A stretch of DNA of 64,000 bases from Candidatus Berkiella aquae (GCF_001431295.2 NZ_LKAJ02000001.1:434001-498000); one strand, 5' to 3'; positions 1-9,206 are shown, counted from the first letter of the stretch. Translations and numbers: made by a program. The notes: generated from the sequence alone by a model not told the origin.

Positions 1-424
1 TTTTATCCGCATCAATGAAAATAAAATCAAATTGTTGATCTAAACGCGGTAAAGTACGTGTTGCATCACCTATGAGTAGTTGGATTTTATGGCCATGGGG
101 ACTTAAGTCAAAATATTTTTGTGCAATTTGTGCATGATGGGCTCTTGATTCGCAAGTAATCAGGCGGCCATCAACAGGCAAGGCACTCGCTATTTGTAAT
201 GCGGCATAACCAGTAAAAGTACCGACTTCTAAGCAAGTTTTAGCTCTAGATAATTTAATGAGGAACTGCAGTAATTTCCCTTCAACTGGGCCACTTAACA
301 TACGACCAAAGGGGGTTTGGGTTTGCGTTTCATGACGCAAATTGGCCAAAAGAGGCGGCTCTTGACTGGTTGCTTGAATAATATATTGACGTAAGTCGTC
401 GTTCATCAGTTCGTCAAGTGTCAT
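1..424 (-). CDS. Class I SAM-dependent O-methyltransferase, N-terminal part (cut by window edge)
   Basis: The reverse strand reads from an ATG at 424 to the window edge without a stop, giving about 141 residues. The protein has the family-3 (caffeoyl-CoA/catechol type) O-methyltransferase layout: a helical N-terminus, then the SAM-binding motif LEVGTFTGYAA, an acidic strand end (TCES) and FDFIFIDADK at the edge, where this family places its metal and SAM ligands. It transfers a methyl group from SAM to a hydroxyl acceptor that cannot be named. Its ATG at 424 lies back to back with pcnB; if pcnB starts at 513, about 88 bp remain for divergent promoters. The C-terminal half is outside the window. 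Confidence 0.85.
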   Translation of the reverse strand, partial: MTLDELMNDDLRQYIIQATSQEPPLLANLRHETQTQTPFGRMLSGPVEGKLLQFLIKLSRAKTCLEVGTFTGYAALQIASALPVDGRLITCESRAHHAQIAQKYFDLSPHGHKIQLLIGDATRTLPRLDQQFDFIFIDADK

Positions 425-512
425 GGAAATTTCCGCTCTACCATTATTACTTAGCAGTGGTATTATACCGACCTTAGTTGCTTACTCAATCCTATTTAGG
501 TGCCCCCCCTAC

Positions 513-1859
513 ATGATCAGGGCTTTAATTAAGAAAGTTGGCTTTCTTTTTGGAAAGGCTCAACCTACAACAGCGAAAATTGGACAACCCATTGTTATTC
601 CACGCAGTCAGCATGGGATTTCACGTAAAGAGATTAGTGAAAATGCGCTAAAAGTCCTTTATCGCTTAAATAAACACGGTTATGAAGCCTATCTTGTGGG
701 TGGTAGTGTGCGCGATCTGCTGCTGGGACTGCATCCTAAAGATTTTGATGTGGTCACCAATGCCAAGCCCGAAGAAGTACGACGGGTTTTTCGAAATTGC
801 CGTCTTATTGGCCGCAGGTTTCGGCTTGCTCATGTGTATTTTGGACATGATATCATTGAAGTTGCCACTTTTCGTGGTAAAACCGATGCACCGTCCGAAG
901 ATATTTCGCATTCAGAACAAGGCATGATTTTACGTGATAATGTTTATGGCACCATCGCCGAAGATGTATGGCGCCGTGATTTCACGATAAATGCGTTGTA
1001 TTACAATATTGCTGATTTTTCTATTGTCGATTATGTCGGTGGTTTTGCCGATTTAAAAGCAAAGCGCATGCGCATGATTGGCGATGTCAAACAACGTTAT
1101 CGCGAAGATCCCGTACGTATTCTTCGTGCTGTTCGTTTTGCCGCCAAAGCGAATATTGAACTCAGTAAAGAATTAACCCAACCGATTGCCGAGCTAAAAG
1201 AATTATTACATCACATCTCTTCTGCCAGGCTTTTCGAAGAAGTGATGAAAATGTTTCATTCCGGAGTTGCTTCTCGTATTTATCAAGAATTAAAAACGAA
1301 TGGATTATTGGCAGAATTGTTTCCCATTACGGATGACAGCATTAAGAAAAATGTTCATCCAATGGATGCTTTGCTAGGCATCGTTTTTCAAAGTACCGAT
1401 AATCGAATCCGTGCTGAAAAACCGGTTACGCCTTCTTTTATTGTTGCAGCCTTATTATGGTATCCAATCGTTGAGCGCACAACAGCATTAATGGAAAAAG
1501 GTATTCCTTTTATTCCTGCAAGAATGCAAGCAACTGAAGAATTATTATCGCAACAAGCAAAGCGTATTAGTATTCCAAAGCGAATTACTTTGGGAGCTCG
1601 CGAAATTTGGCAGTTACAAATGCGCTTAGAAAAGCGACATGGCAAACGTGCTCAGCAATTAATCTCAGAGCAACGTTTTAGAGCCGCTTATGATTTCTTA
1701 GAAATGCGTGCACAAATCGGTGAAGACGTTAATGACTTATACGAATGGTGGCGAGCTTATATTGATGGTGATGCCGCTATACGCAAAGAGCTGCTTAAAA
1801 AAGTAAACCAACCGACCGGTAGAAGAAAGCGACGCAAAAGAAAGCCTGCACCAACATGA
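513..1859 (+). CDS. pcnB: Poly(A) polymerase I
   Basis: Adds 3' poly(A) tails to RNAs, marking them for exonucleolytic decay. The nucleotidyltransferase signature is clear: GGSVRDLLLG near residue 62, then KDFDVVT with the metal-binding Asp pair near residues 77 and 79, and the RNCRLIGRRFRLAHV stretch typical of bacterial PcnB. The C-terminus ends in a Lys/Arg-rich tail, as in the family. The reading frame is open back to an ATG at 423, but the family normally begins shortly before IPRSQHGISRKEISENALKV, so the ATG at 513 with AGGTG upstream (498-502) is preferred; the upstream codons look like untranslated leader. It overlaps folK by 4 bases (ATGA), indicating a pcnB-folK-pgi operon. Confidence 0.93.
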   Translation: MIRALIKKVGFLFGKAQPTTAKIGQPIVIPRSQHGISRKEISENALKVLYRLNKHGYEAYLVGGSVRDLLLGLHPKDFDVVTNAKPEEVRRVFRNCRLIGRRFRLAHVYFGHDIIEVATFRGKTDAPSEDISHSEQGMILRDNVYGTIAEDVWRRDFTINALYYNIADFSIVDYVGGFADLKAKRMRMIGDVKQRYREDPVRILRAVRFAAKANIELSKELTQPIAELKELLHHISSARLFEEVMKMFHSGVASRIYQELKTNGLLAELFPITDDSIKKNVHPMDALLGIVFQSTDNRIRAEKPVTPSFIVAALLWYPIVERTTALMEKGIPFIPARMQATEELLSQQAKRISIPKRITLGAREIWQLQMRLEKRHGKRAQQLISEQRFRAAYDFLEMRAQIGEDVNDLYEWWRAYIDGDAAIRKELLKKVNQPTGRRKRRKRKPAPT

Positions 1860-2359
1860 TGCAAATAGCCTATATAGGATTGGGCAGTAACCTTGCTATC
1901 CCTCATCAGCAAGTATTACAAGCGATACAGCAAATAAAAGCGTTAGCTCATACGACTTGGTTAGCAGAGTCTTCATTATATTTAACGCCACCTTGGGGAA
2001 TTAAAGAACAGCCTGCATTCATTAATGCTGTGGTGAAAATAGCAACCGATTTACCGGCGCATGATTTGCTAGATGCATTATTAGCGATAGAGGTATCCCA
2101 ACAGAGAGTGCGCGCACAGCGTTATGGGCCTCGCACCATTGATTGTGATATTTTGTTATATGCCGATGAAATGATTACAACAGAGCGCTTACAGGTACCA
2201 CATCCTTTTTTGTTAGAACGGGCTTTCGTTGTTATTCCTTTATTTGAAATTGCACCGGCATTAATTTTGCCAACAGGTCAAATTTTGGCAGAAGTTGTTA
2301 AAAAATACCAAGACGAAAATATTAAAAAATTTATTTTACCATCAGAGGAAATTGAGTGA
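1856..2359 (+). CDS. folK: HPPK, 6-hydroxymethyl-7,8-dihydropterin pyrophosphokinase
   Basis: Transfers pyrophosphate from ATP to 6-hydroxymethyl-dihydropterin in folate synthesis. The 167-residue protein begins with the family's YIGLGSN motif and carries the HPPK signature RYGPRTIDCDILLY with the two metal-binding Asp residues, followed by the VPHPFLLERAFVVIPL segment. Length matches single-domain FolK. The ATG at 1856 overlaps the pcnB stop, and a second in-frame ATG at 1859 is equally possible. The next gene begins at the folK stop (TGATG), so translation of the three genes is probably coupled. Confidence 0.95.
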   Translation: MMQIAYIGLGSNLAIPHQQVLQAIQQIKALAHTTWLAESSLYLTPPWGIKEQPAFINAVVKIATDLPAHDLLDALLAIEVSQQRVRAQRYGPRTIDCDILLYADEMITTERLQVPHPFLLERAFVVIPLFEIAPALILPTGQILAEVVKKYQDENIKKFILPSEEIE

Positions 2360-3924
2360 TGAATCCTATTTGGCAACGTTTACAAGAACAAGCAAATAAT
2401 ATGCAACAGCAAAAAATTGCAGATTTGTTAAAAGAACCTAAACGTGTCGAACAATACTCATTCGCTGTTGGTGATATCTATTTAGATTATTCCAAAAATT
2501 TTATTGATCAAAACGTTATGGCATCGTTGCTTGCGCTGGCCGATAGTGTTGAATTGACGCATGCAATTAAGCGACTGATTGCCGGAGAAAAAGTTAATAT
2601 CACGGAAGACAGGCCGGCACTTCATACTGCGTTGCGTCGTGATTTAAATAAGCCCTTACTCGTTAATCAGCAAGATGTTATGCAAAATATTGGCGCGCAA
2701 TTTGATAAAATGGCAACGATTGTTGATAAGTTGCATGCAAAACGTTGGTTAGGCGCCACGGGAAAGCCTATTACCGATGTGGTTAATATCGGTATTGGTG
2801 GCTCTGATCTAGGCCCTTTAATGGCGGTTGAAGCATTAAAGCATTACCAACAATCCGCGGTAAAAATGCATTTTGCTTCCAATATCGATCCCGTTGTGAT
2901 CTCAGATTTATTGAAAGAGCTTAATTCTGAAACGACCTTATTTATTATTTCTTCTAAATCGTTTTCAACACCTGAAACATTAACGAATGCACAAGTCGCT
3001 AAAAACTGGTTAATCGCGGCATTAGGGCAATCAATAGAAAATCATTTGTTAGCCGTGACCGCATCGCCTGAAAAAGCACAAGGATTTGGTGTTCATTCAG
3101 ATAATATATTAACCTTTGAACCGTGGGTTGGTGGGCGCTATTCGATTTGGTCTACGATAGGATTACCGCTCGCGATTAGCATTGGAATGACTCATTTTAA
3201 AGATTTTCTAAAAGGCGCAAGTGCCATGGATGAGCATTTTGCCAATGCAGAGCTTGCGCAAAATATGCCAGTTATTTTGGCATTACTGGGTATTTGGTAT
3301 ATCAATTTCTGGCAAGCCTCAACGTTAGCTGTTTTACCCTATATCAATACCTTGCAATATTTGCCTGATTATTTACAACAACTGGATATGGAAAGTAATG
3401 GTAAGCAGGTTACGATTCATAACCAGCAAACACCTTATACCACGGGACCCATTGTTTGGGGACAAGTGGGTACCAATGGGCAGCATGCGTTTTATCAACT
3501 ATTACATCAAGGAACGCACTTTATTCCAGTTGATTTTATTGTGGCAGCGAATAGTAATAGTAGTTTAACTGAACAGCATCAGCAGCTTATTGCGAATTGC
3601 TTTGCACAAGCACAAGCACTCATGCAAGGTCGTGACGATACCAAGTTTGCACATGAACATATGCCAGGAAATAAACCGAGTAATATATTGTTGCTAAAGA
3701 AAATGACGCCTTTTGTCTTAGGGCAATTATTAGCACTTTATGAACATAAAGTTTACGTGCAAGGAATTATTTGGCAAATTAACTCGTTTGATCAACCTGG
3801 CGTTGAGTTAGGTAAAAAATTAGCAGATCGCTTATATCAAAGTATTAAAAATCATCAATTCGATGAGCAAATTGATGTTTCAACACAAGCGCTTATTGAA
3901 AAATGCCGCGAGATGAGTCAATAG
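2359..3924 (+). CDS. pgi: Glucose-6-phosphate isomerase
   Basis: Interconverts glucose 6-phosphate and fructose 6-phosphate. Recognisable PGI motifs are NIGIGGSDLGPLM, SKSFSTPETL, the family signature WVGGRYSIWSTIGLP and QLDMESNGK. About 521 residues, a little shorter than the 549-residue E. coli enzyme. The frame also contains a GTG at 2356, but the ATG at 2359, sitting on the folK stop and preceded by GAGG (2345-2348), is the better start. It is last in the pcnB-folK-pgi run; the strong hairpin at 3935-3963 follows directly. Confidence 0.95.
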   Translation: MNPIWQRLQEQANNMQQQKIADLLKEPKRVEQYSFAVGDIYLDYSKNFIDQNVMASLLALADSVELTHAIKRLIAGEKVNITEDRPALHTALRRDLNKPLLVNQQDVMQNIGAQFDKMATIVDKLHAKRWLGATGKPITDVVNIGIGGSDLGPLMAVEALKHYQQSAVKMHFASNIDPVVISDLLKELNSETTLFIISSKSFSTPETLTNAQVAKNWLIAALGQSIENHLLAVTASPEKAQGFGVHSDNILTFEPWVGGRYSIWSTIGLPLAISIGMTHFKDFLKGASAMDEHFANAELAQNMPVILALLGIWYINFWQASTLAVLPYINTLQYLPDYLQQLDMESNGKQVTIHNQQTPYTTGPIVWGQVGTNGQHAFYQLLHQGTHFIPVDFIVAANSNSSLTEQHQQLIANCFAQAQALMQGRDDTKFAHEHMPGNKPSNILLLKKMTPFVLGQLLALYEHKVYVQGIIWQINSFDQPGVELGKKLADRLYQSIKNHQFDEQIDVSTQALIEKCREMSQ

Positions 3925-3934
3925 TACAAGCAAA

Positions 3935-3963
3935 CCAGGGAAAAGCGTTCTGCTTTTCCCTGG
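3935..3963. terminator. Hairpin between convergent pgi and bacteriocin-like gene
   Basis: A perfect 12-bp stem (CCAGGGAAAAGC / GCTTTTCCCTGG) with a 5-base loop lies between the convergent ends of pgi and the small gene at 3972. It lacks a long T run on the plus strand, so it is a probable bidirectional terminator or mRNA 3'-end protector rather than a textbook intrinsic terminator. Confidence 0.7.
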
Positions 3964-3971
3964 TAAATCAA

Positions 3972-4247
3972 TTAAGCGTAAGGCTTAACCACATAATCAG
4001 ATAGTAATTTACCGATAAAGTAGCCAGCAGCAGCGCCCACTACACCACCCACACCGCCTAAGCCATATTTACCAACATCAACACCTGCTAGTACATAAGG
4101 GTATGCTGTACTGGATGTGGCATAACCTTGGAATGCGCCCAGCGCACCGGTGATCCATTTAATGCCGTCTTGTACAAAAGTATCAACGGCAGATGCATCA
4201 GCAGCACCAGAGATATGAGTTACTTCCTGTAATGATAATTCACGCAT
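3972..4247 (-). CDS. Bacteriocin-like small peptide with double-glycine-type leader
   Basis: A 91-residue product starting at the ATG at 4247, chosen because GAGGT sits 9 bases upstream and because the product then opens with MRELSLQEVTHISGA. This matches the short acidic leader ending in Gly-Gly/Gly-Ala that C39-peptidase ABC exporters cleave from class II bacteriocins and microcins. After the 15-residue leader the chain is small-residue rich, with a glycine-zipper hydrophobic stretch (GLGGVGGVVGAAAGYFIG), as in membrane-active bacteriocins. A second gene at 14888-15106 has the same leader pattern. No exporter or immunity gene is recognised nearby. Function is inferred from the leader and composition only. 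A 21-bp palindrome lies 43 bases upstream of the start. Confidence 0.6.
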   Translation of the reverse strand: MRELSLQEVTHISGAADASAVDTFVQDGIKWITGALGAFQGYATSSTAYPYVLAGVDVGKYGLGGVGGVVGAAAGYFIGKLLSDYVVKPYA

Positions 4248-4289
4248 GATATTTAGACCTCGCAATGCGTTTTGATATATGAAAATATG

Positions 4290-4310
4290 CGTACACAATC
4301 ATTGTGTACG
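4290..4310. promoter_or_regulatory. Perfect 9-bp inverted repeat, candidate operator
   Basis: Arms CGTACACAA and TTGTGTACG are separated by TCA. The site is in the divergent region between the bacteriocin-like gene (start 4247) and the acetyl-CoA synthetase gene (start 4429). A spaced perfect dyad without a T run looks like a dimeric repressor or activator site. Which gene it controls cannot be told from the sequence. Confidence 0.5.
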
Positions 4311-4428
4311 TAGAGCAATGTACCGAGGTTTTTTAGTTGCGTCAAAAAATTCAAGTTATACACAAAGTTAGAAACACAGACTCAATTGATAACAGAGTAT
4401 CAATTTTAAAATGGGAAGAGGATAACCA

Positions 4429-6285
4429 ATGGGCTACGAGACGATGTATCAGCATTCCATAGCCGACCCACAAAAATTTTGGGCACAGCAGGCAGAATAC
4501 TTTATAACTTGGCATGAAAAATGGCAGGCAATTGATGAAAGTGATTTTACCGAAGGAAAAGTTGCCTGGTTTCGCGGAGCAAAATTAAACGCTAGTTTTA
4601 ATTGCCTTGATCGTCATCTGGCTAAACAATCAGATAAGATTGCAATATTTTGGGAGGGAGATAACTTGCATCGTCGTCAGGCGATTAGCTACCAAAGATT
4701 GTATGAAAGAGTGTGTCGATTTGCGAATGTGTTAAAAGCGCAGGGGATTCAAAAAGGAGATAGGATTTGTATCTATTTACCGATGATTCCAGATGCCATG
4801 ATTGCCATGCTAGCTTGTGCTCGAATAGGGGCTGTACATTGCGTTGTCTTTGCTGGATTTTCTGCTTTGGCGTTAGCAGAACGGATTAAAGATTCTGGCT
4901 GTAAAATGGTCATCACTGCTGATGAAGGAATACGCCAAGGAAAAGTATTTGCCTTAAAAAGTAATGTTGATGATGCGCTCGATAAAGTTGCCGTCAAAAA
5001 AGTGATCGTCATTAAAAATAGTGGCGCAAAGGTTAGAATGCATCGCCAGCGAGATGCTTGGTATCATGATCTTGCTTTTAATGTTCCTAGCGAATGTGAA
5101 CCGCAAATCATGGATGCTGAAGATCCCTTATTTATTTTATATACCTCAGGCTCTACAGGCACACCGAAAGGTATTTTGCACACCACAGGTGGTTATTTAC
5201 TTTATAGCGCCATCACTTTTCGTTATGTATTTGATTATCATCCTCAGGATATTTTTTGGTGTACAGCCGATGTTGGATGGATCACAGGGCACAGCTATGG
5301 CGTATATGGACCATTAGCGAATGGTGCATCGATTGTGATGTATGAAGGCGTTCCTACTGCACCAGAGCCTGATTTAGCTTGGAAAATAGTGGATTATTAT
5401 CAAGTGACCATTTTTTATACGGCACCCACGGCTATCCGTAGTTTGATGGCATTCGGTGATGCACCATTAGCATCAAGTAAACGTGATAGTTTGCGTATTT
5501 TAGGTTCGGTTGGTGAACCTATTAATCCAGAAGCGTGGCGTTGGTATCACGATAAAATTGGAAACGGCCGCTGTGAAATCGTTGATACATGGTGGCAAAC
5601 GGAAACGGGAGGTATCATGATTGCGCCGATCCCAAGCGTTAGTCGACAAAAACCGGGTGCGGCAACCACACCTTTTTTAGGGATTGAGCCCCTTATACTG
5701 AATGAAAATAAAGAACCCGTTAAAGCAGGTGAAAAAGGTTTTTTGGTGATTGCAAAAAGCTGGCCCGGACAAGCGCGCACTATCTACGGTAATTCTCAAC
5801 GTTTCTTTAATGGCTACTTTAGTCGTTTTCCTGGGCATTATTTTACAGGAGATGGCGCATACAAAGATAGTGACGGTGACTTTTGGTTAACAGGACGCGT
5901 CGATGATGTTATGAATATTTCAGGGCATCGCTTAGGAACCGCAGAAATTGAAAGCGCGTTGGTGTTGCATCCGTTCGTTGCTGAAGCAGCAGTGGTTAGC
6001 GTCCCACATGCCATTAAAGGAGAAGGTATTTATGCTTTTGTGACCTTGATTGATGGACAAAAGATGACATTGGCATTAGCGGCTGAATTAAAACAACAAA
6101 TCGCAAAAGAAATTGGTAAATTTGCAATACCGGAAGAAATTCATTTTGCACCTAAATTACCGAAGACCCGTTCTGGCAAAATCATGCGGCGTATTTTGCG
6201 ATGCATTGCAACAGGTGAGCTGGATAAAATGGGTGATATTTCTACCTTGGCAGATCCTGACGTATTATCTTTACTGCTTAAATGA
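4429..6285 (+). CDS. acs: Acetyl-CoA synthetase (AMP-forming)
   Basis: Activates acetate with ATP and CoA to acetyl-CoA through an acetyl-AMP intermediate. The 618-residue chain has the adenylation P-loop YTSGSTGTPKG near residue 238, DTWWQTETGG near 385 (whose Trp fits an acetate-sized pocket), the ADVGWITGHSY core, SGHRLGTAEIES near 500, and the acetylation-site motif TRSGKIMRRIL with Lys near 584. Slightly shorter than the usual ~650 residues. GGAAGAGGA ends 6 bases before the ATG. The next genes convert acetyl-CoA to 3-hydroxybutyryl-CoA, so acetate feeding into polyhydroxybutyrate synthesis is a natural reading. A propionate-preferring relative is possible but less likely. Confidence 0.9.
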   Translation: MGYETMYQHSIADPQKFWAQQAEYFITWHEKWQAIDESDFTEGKVAWFRGAKLNASFNCLDRHLAKQSDKIAIFWEGDNLHRRQAISYQRLYERVCRFANVLKAQGIQKGDRICIYLPMIPDAMIAMLACARIGAVHCVVFAGFSALALAERIKDSGCKMVITADEGIRQGKVFALKSNVDDALDKVAVKKVIVIKNSGAKVRMHRQRDAWYHDLAFNVPSECEPQIMDAEDPLFILYTSGSTGTPKGILHTTGGYLLYSAITFRYVFDYHPQDIFWCTADVGWITGHSYGVYGPLANGASIVMYEGVPTAPEPDLAWKIVDYYQVTIFYTAPTAIRSLMAFGDAPLASSKRDSLRILGSVGEPINPEAWRWYHDKIGNGRCEIVDTWWQTETGGIMIAPIPSVSRQKPGAATTPFLGIEPLILNENKEPVKAGEKGFLVIAKSWPGQARTIYGNSQRFFNGYFSRFPGHYFTGDGAYKDSDGDFWLTGRVDDVMNISGHRLGTAEIESALVLHPFVAEAAVVSVPHAIKGEGIYAFVTLIDGQKMTLALAAELKQQIAKEIGKFAIPEEIHFAPKLPKTRSGKIMRRILRCIATGELDKMGDISTLADPDVLSLLLK

Positions 6286-6332
6286 ATTTTTTTTGATAGG
6301 CTTAGCTTACTATCACCATGGAAGGAATCCTT

Positions 6333-7511
6333 ATGCGAGACGTTTACATAGTTGCGGCGGCAAGAAGCGCGATCGGAAGTTTTGGTGGTTCTCTTTCTAA
6401 AACACCAGCTAGTGAAATCAGCGCGCAAATTATTAAAGGACTACTCACACAGCTTGACTTGTCACCCGATAAAATTGACGAAGTGATTTTGGGACAAGTA
6501 TTAGCAGCAGGAACAGGACAAAATCCAGCTCGACAAGCAAGTATCGCGGCGAATATCCCAGCAACGGTTCCTGCAATGACAATCAATAAAGTCTGTGGCT
6601 CTGGTTTAAAAGCAGTGCAGTTAGCATACCAAGCAATTCTTTGTCAGGATGCCGACATTGTGATTGCTGGTGGTCAAGAAAATATGTCATTAGCGCCACA
6701 TTATTTACCGCATTCCCGCCAAGGGCAGCGTATGGGCGATTGGGCATTAAAAGACAGTATGATCATTGATGGTTTATGGGATGCTTTCAATGATTACCAT
6801 ATGGGACAAACTGCTGAAAACATTGTGTCAAAATTTAATGTTTCACGCGAAGATCAAGATGCTTTTGCATTGGCTTCACAACAAAAAGCAGAAGCGGCAT
6901 TGAAATCAAATCGTTTTGCTAGTGAAATTATGCCCATTGAAGTTAAATCAGGCAAAGATGAAATTCAACGCTTTGAGAAAGATGAATATCCGCGTTCGAC
7001 ATCGTTAGAAAAATTATCACAATTGCGTCCAGCATTTAACAAAACCGGTTCAGTAACGGCAGGAAACTCTTCTGGACTCAATGATGGCGCGGCCATTTTA
7101 ATTCTAGCCAGTAGCGATGCTTGTAAGCGATTACAGTTAAAACCATTAGCTAAAATTGTTGCGGCCGCAAGTGCGGGTGTTGATCCTGCCATTATGGGCA
7201 CAGGGCCTATTCCTGCTAGCCGTAAGTGCCTTGAAAAAGCAGGATGGACAGTCAACGATTTAGATTTAGTCGAAGCAAATGAGGCGTTTGCAGCACAAGC
7301 ACTTTGCGTCAATCGTGAACTTAAATTGGATACCAATAAAGTCAATGTCAATGGAGGCGCAATTGCATTGGGGCACCCCATTGGTGCATCTGGCGCACGA
7401 ATTCTTGTGAGTTTGTTGCATGAAATGCAACGTCGTCAAGTAAAGAAAGGCTTAGCGACGCTTTGTATTGGTGGTGGACAAGGAATGGCACTAGCGATTG
7501 AATGCATGTAA
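6333..7511 (+). CDS. phaA: Acetyl-CoA acetyltransferase (thiolase)
   Basis: Condenses two acetyl-CoA to acetoacetyl-CoA, the first step to polyhydroxybutyrate. About 392 residues with the thiolase signatures: the active Cys near residue 88 in [31 protein letters not shown] with the catalytic His, and the second Cys in LCIGGGQG. The frame has an ATG at 6318, but GGAAGGA (6320-6326) lies 6 bases before the ATG at 6333, where thiolases normally begin ([14 protein letters not shown]). A role in PHB synthesis, rather than fatty-acid breakdown, is inferred from the adjoining reductase, PhaR and phasin genes. Confidence 0.92.
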   Translation: MRDVYIVAAARSAIGSFGGSLSKTPASEISAQIIKGLLTQLDLSPDKIDEVILGQVLAAGTGQNPARQASIAANIPATVPAMTINKVCGSGLKAVQLAYQAILCQDADIVIAGGQENMSLAPHYLPHSRQGQRMGDWALKDSMIIDGLWDAFNDYHMGQTAENIVSKFNVSREDQDAFALASQQKAEAALKSNRFASEIMPIEVKSGKDEIQRFEKDEYPRSTSLEKLSQLRPAFNKTGSVTAGNSSGLNDGAAILILASSDACKRLQLKPLAKIVAAASAGVDPAIMGTGPIPASRKCLEKAGWTVNDLDLVEANEAFAAQALCVNRELKLDTNKVNVNGGAIALGHPIGASGARILVSLLHEMQRRQVKKGLATLCIGGGQGMALAIECM

Positions 7512-7520
7512 GGAAAATAA

Positions 7521-8276
7521 ATGATGAGCACACATCAACGAGTAGCACTGGTGACAGGTGGCACAGGCGGTATTGGAACTGCAATTTGTCAACAGCTTAT
7601 TAAAACAGGATTGCAAGTGGTTGCAGGTTATAGCCATGGTGGTGATAGCTCTTATGCTTTAACGTGGCAAAAAGAGCAAGCCGATCTTGGATATGAAATA
7701 GGGATTGTTTATGGCGACGTTTCTAATTTTGAATCGTGCACTGCAATGGTGGATGAAATCGCAGCAAAGTTTGGTGCAATTGATGTGTTAGTAAACAACG
7801 CAGGTATCACAAAGGACACCATGTTTAAAAAAATGTCTGTTACAGATTGGCAAGCGGTGATGCGGATCGATCTAGATAGTGTTTTTAACACCACACGCCA
7901 GGTAATTAATGGTATGATAGACCGGAATTTTGGTCGCATTATTAATATCTCGTCGATCAATGGACAAAAAGGCCAATTTGGACAAACCAACTATTCAGCA
8001 GCAAAGGCTGGTATGCATGGTTTTACCAAGGCATTAGCACAAGAAGTGGCTGCAAAAGGAGTAACTGTAAATACGATTTCGCCAGGATATGTGTTAACCG
8101 ATATGGTTAAAAAAGTAGCTGCAGATGTCATGGAGAAAATAATTGCCCAGGTACCGGTGGGAAGACTTGCTGAGCCAAATGAAATTGCGCGAGTTGTAAC
8201 TTTTCTTGCGGCAGAAGAAGCAGGTTATATCACAGGTGCTAATATTGCTGTAAATGGTGGGCAGCATATGTACTAG
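7521..8276 (+). CDS. phaB: Acetoacetyl-CoA reductase (short-chain dehydrogenase)
   Basis: NADPH-dependent reduction of acetoacetyl-CoA to (R)-3-hydroxybutyryl-CoA. A 251-residue SDR with the nucleotide-binding TGGTGGIG near the N-terminus, NNAG, a catalytic Ser in ISSINGQKG, and Tyr158/Lys162 in YSAAK. The QKGQFGQTNYSAAKAG context is characteristic of PhaB and FabG. The start is the ATG at 7521 or the adjacent ATG at 7524, preceded by AAGGAAAA. It starts 9 bases after the thiolase stop, so the two are one transcript. FabG is the alternative, but the neighbours favour PhaB. Confidence 0.92.
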   Translation: MMSTHQRVALVTGGTGGIGTAICQQLIKTGLQVVAGYSHGGDSSYALTWQKEQADLGYEIGIVYGDVSNFESCTAMVDEIAAKFGAIDVLVNNAGITKDTMFKKMSVTDWQAVMRIDLDSVFNTTRQVINGMIDRNFGRIINISSINGQKGQFGQTNYSAAKAGMHGFTKALAQEVAAKGVTVNTISPGYVLTDMVKKVAADVMEKIIAQVPVGRLAEPNEIARVVTFLAAEEAGYITGANIAVNGGQHMY

Positions 8277-8298
8277 TTCTTAAACAGGGTGACTAAGA

Positions 8299-8769
8299 AT
8301 GAGCGAACCTCGCGTTATAAAAAAATATCCGAACCGTCGTTTGTATGATACAACCATCAGCAGTTATATTACGTTGGAAGATGTCAAACGTTTGGTTGTT
8401 GAACAAGTCGCAATCAAAGTCGTTGATGCAAGAAGCCAAGAAGATATTACACATAGTACTTTATTGCAGATTATCATCGATCAAGAAGAAAACGGTCCTC
8501 CATTATTTACAACGCCTATTTTACAGCAAATGATTCGCTTTTATGGCGGCTCTATGCATGCACTGTTTGGCAAAATGTTCGAGCAAGGTATGCAATTATT
8601 TGAACAGCAGCAAGCGGTATTTAATGAAGAGAAAGATCCCTTGAATATGATGTCACAGTTGACTCAGCAAAATATGACACAATGGCAACAGCTGCAAAAT
8701 CAATGGATGAATGCATTTGTTGCGAAACAGACAGCGGAGAGAGAAGAAGATCCGCAACCCGCCTCATAA
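8299..8769 (+). CDS. phaR: Polyhydroxyalkanoate synthesis repressor PhaR
   Basis: PhaR binds both DNA and PHB granules and represses phasin and PHB genes until polymer forms. The 156-residue product starts with the near-invariant RVIKKYPNRRLYDTTISSYITLEDVKRLV of the PHB accumulation regulator DNA-binding domain, followed by the PHB_acc segment (FTTPILQQMIRFYGGSMHALFGKM) and a Gln-rich tail. It lies 22 bases after phaB and before the phasin gene, the normal association. The ATG at 8299 is the only sensible start. Confidence 0.93.
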   Translation: MSEPRVIKKYPNRRLYDTTISSYITLEDVKRLVVEQVAIKVVDARSQEDITHSTLLQIIIDQEENGPPLFTTPILQQMIRFYGGSMHALFGKMFEQGMQLFEQQQAVFNEEKDPLNMMSQLTQQNMTQWQQLQNQWMNAFVAKQTAEREEDPQPAS

Positions 8770-8857
8770 TTTGTTAACTAACTTGACTCTTCTTTGGTTG
8801 GTGTCTATGCTTGAAGCAACTGCTGCATTGCGGAATCACCAAGCCAAGGAATGAATC

Positions 8858-9196
8858 ATGATGAACTCAATTTATGAACAGTGGCGTGCATTTGCGAGCT
8901 CGCCGTCCAATGAACCGTTAATGTCATTTCATCATTTAACGACCCACTTGGGCAGTGAGATCGTGCGACGCCAGATGAATATTATGAATGATTTAATGCA
9001 ATGTAGCGCAGAGCAAATGCATCAGTTAAGCCATGCTAAAGGGATGGATGAGATCGTTGCAACCCATACTCGTTTTATTGCAAAGTCTTCACCCAAGCTA
9101 ATGGGGCATGCTCAAGATACATTAGATTGTTTCTTAGATGGTGCGACGCAGTATCGAAAGTTATTAGAAAATACGTTTGTAAAACGTGCGCAATAG
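8858..9196 (+). CDS. Phasin-family granule-associated protein
   Basis: A 112-residue helical protein resembling phasins (FASSPSNEPLMSFHHLTTHLGSE... HAKGMDEIVATHTRF...), the amphipathic coat proteins of PHB granules. AAGGAATGA precedes the ATG at 8858; a second ATG follows immediately. Its place directly after phaR supports the call, because PhaR typically represses the phasin gene. No PHA synthase (phaC) is found anywhere in the window, so the polymerase must be encoded elsewhere or be missing. The assignment rests on length, composition and neighbourhood, with moderate sequence support. Confidence 0.7.
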   Translation: MMNSIYEQWRAFASSPSNEPLMSFHHLTTHLGSEIVRRQMNIMNDLMQCSAEQMHQLSHAKGMDEIVATHTRFIAKSSPKLMGHAQDTLDCFLDGATQYRKLLENTFVKRAQ

Positions 9197-9206
9197 TGAC
9201 CATCGA

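Noticed and set aside
423-512. N-terminal extension of pcnB from ATG 423
   Set aside because: Adds 30 hydrophobic residues absent from the family; a better start with AGGTG is at 513.
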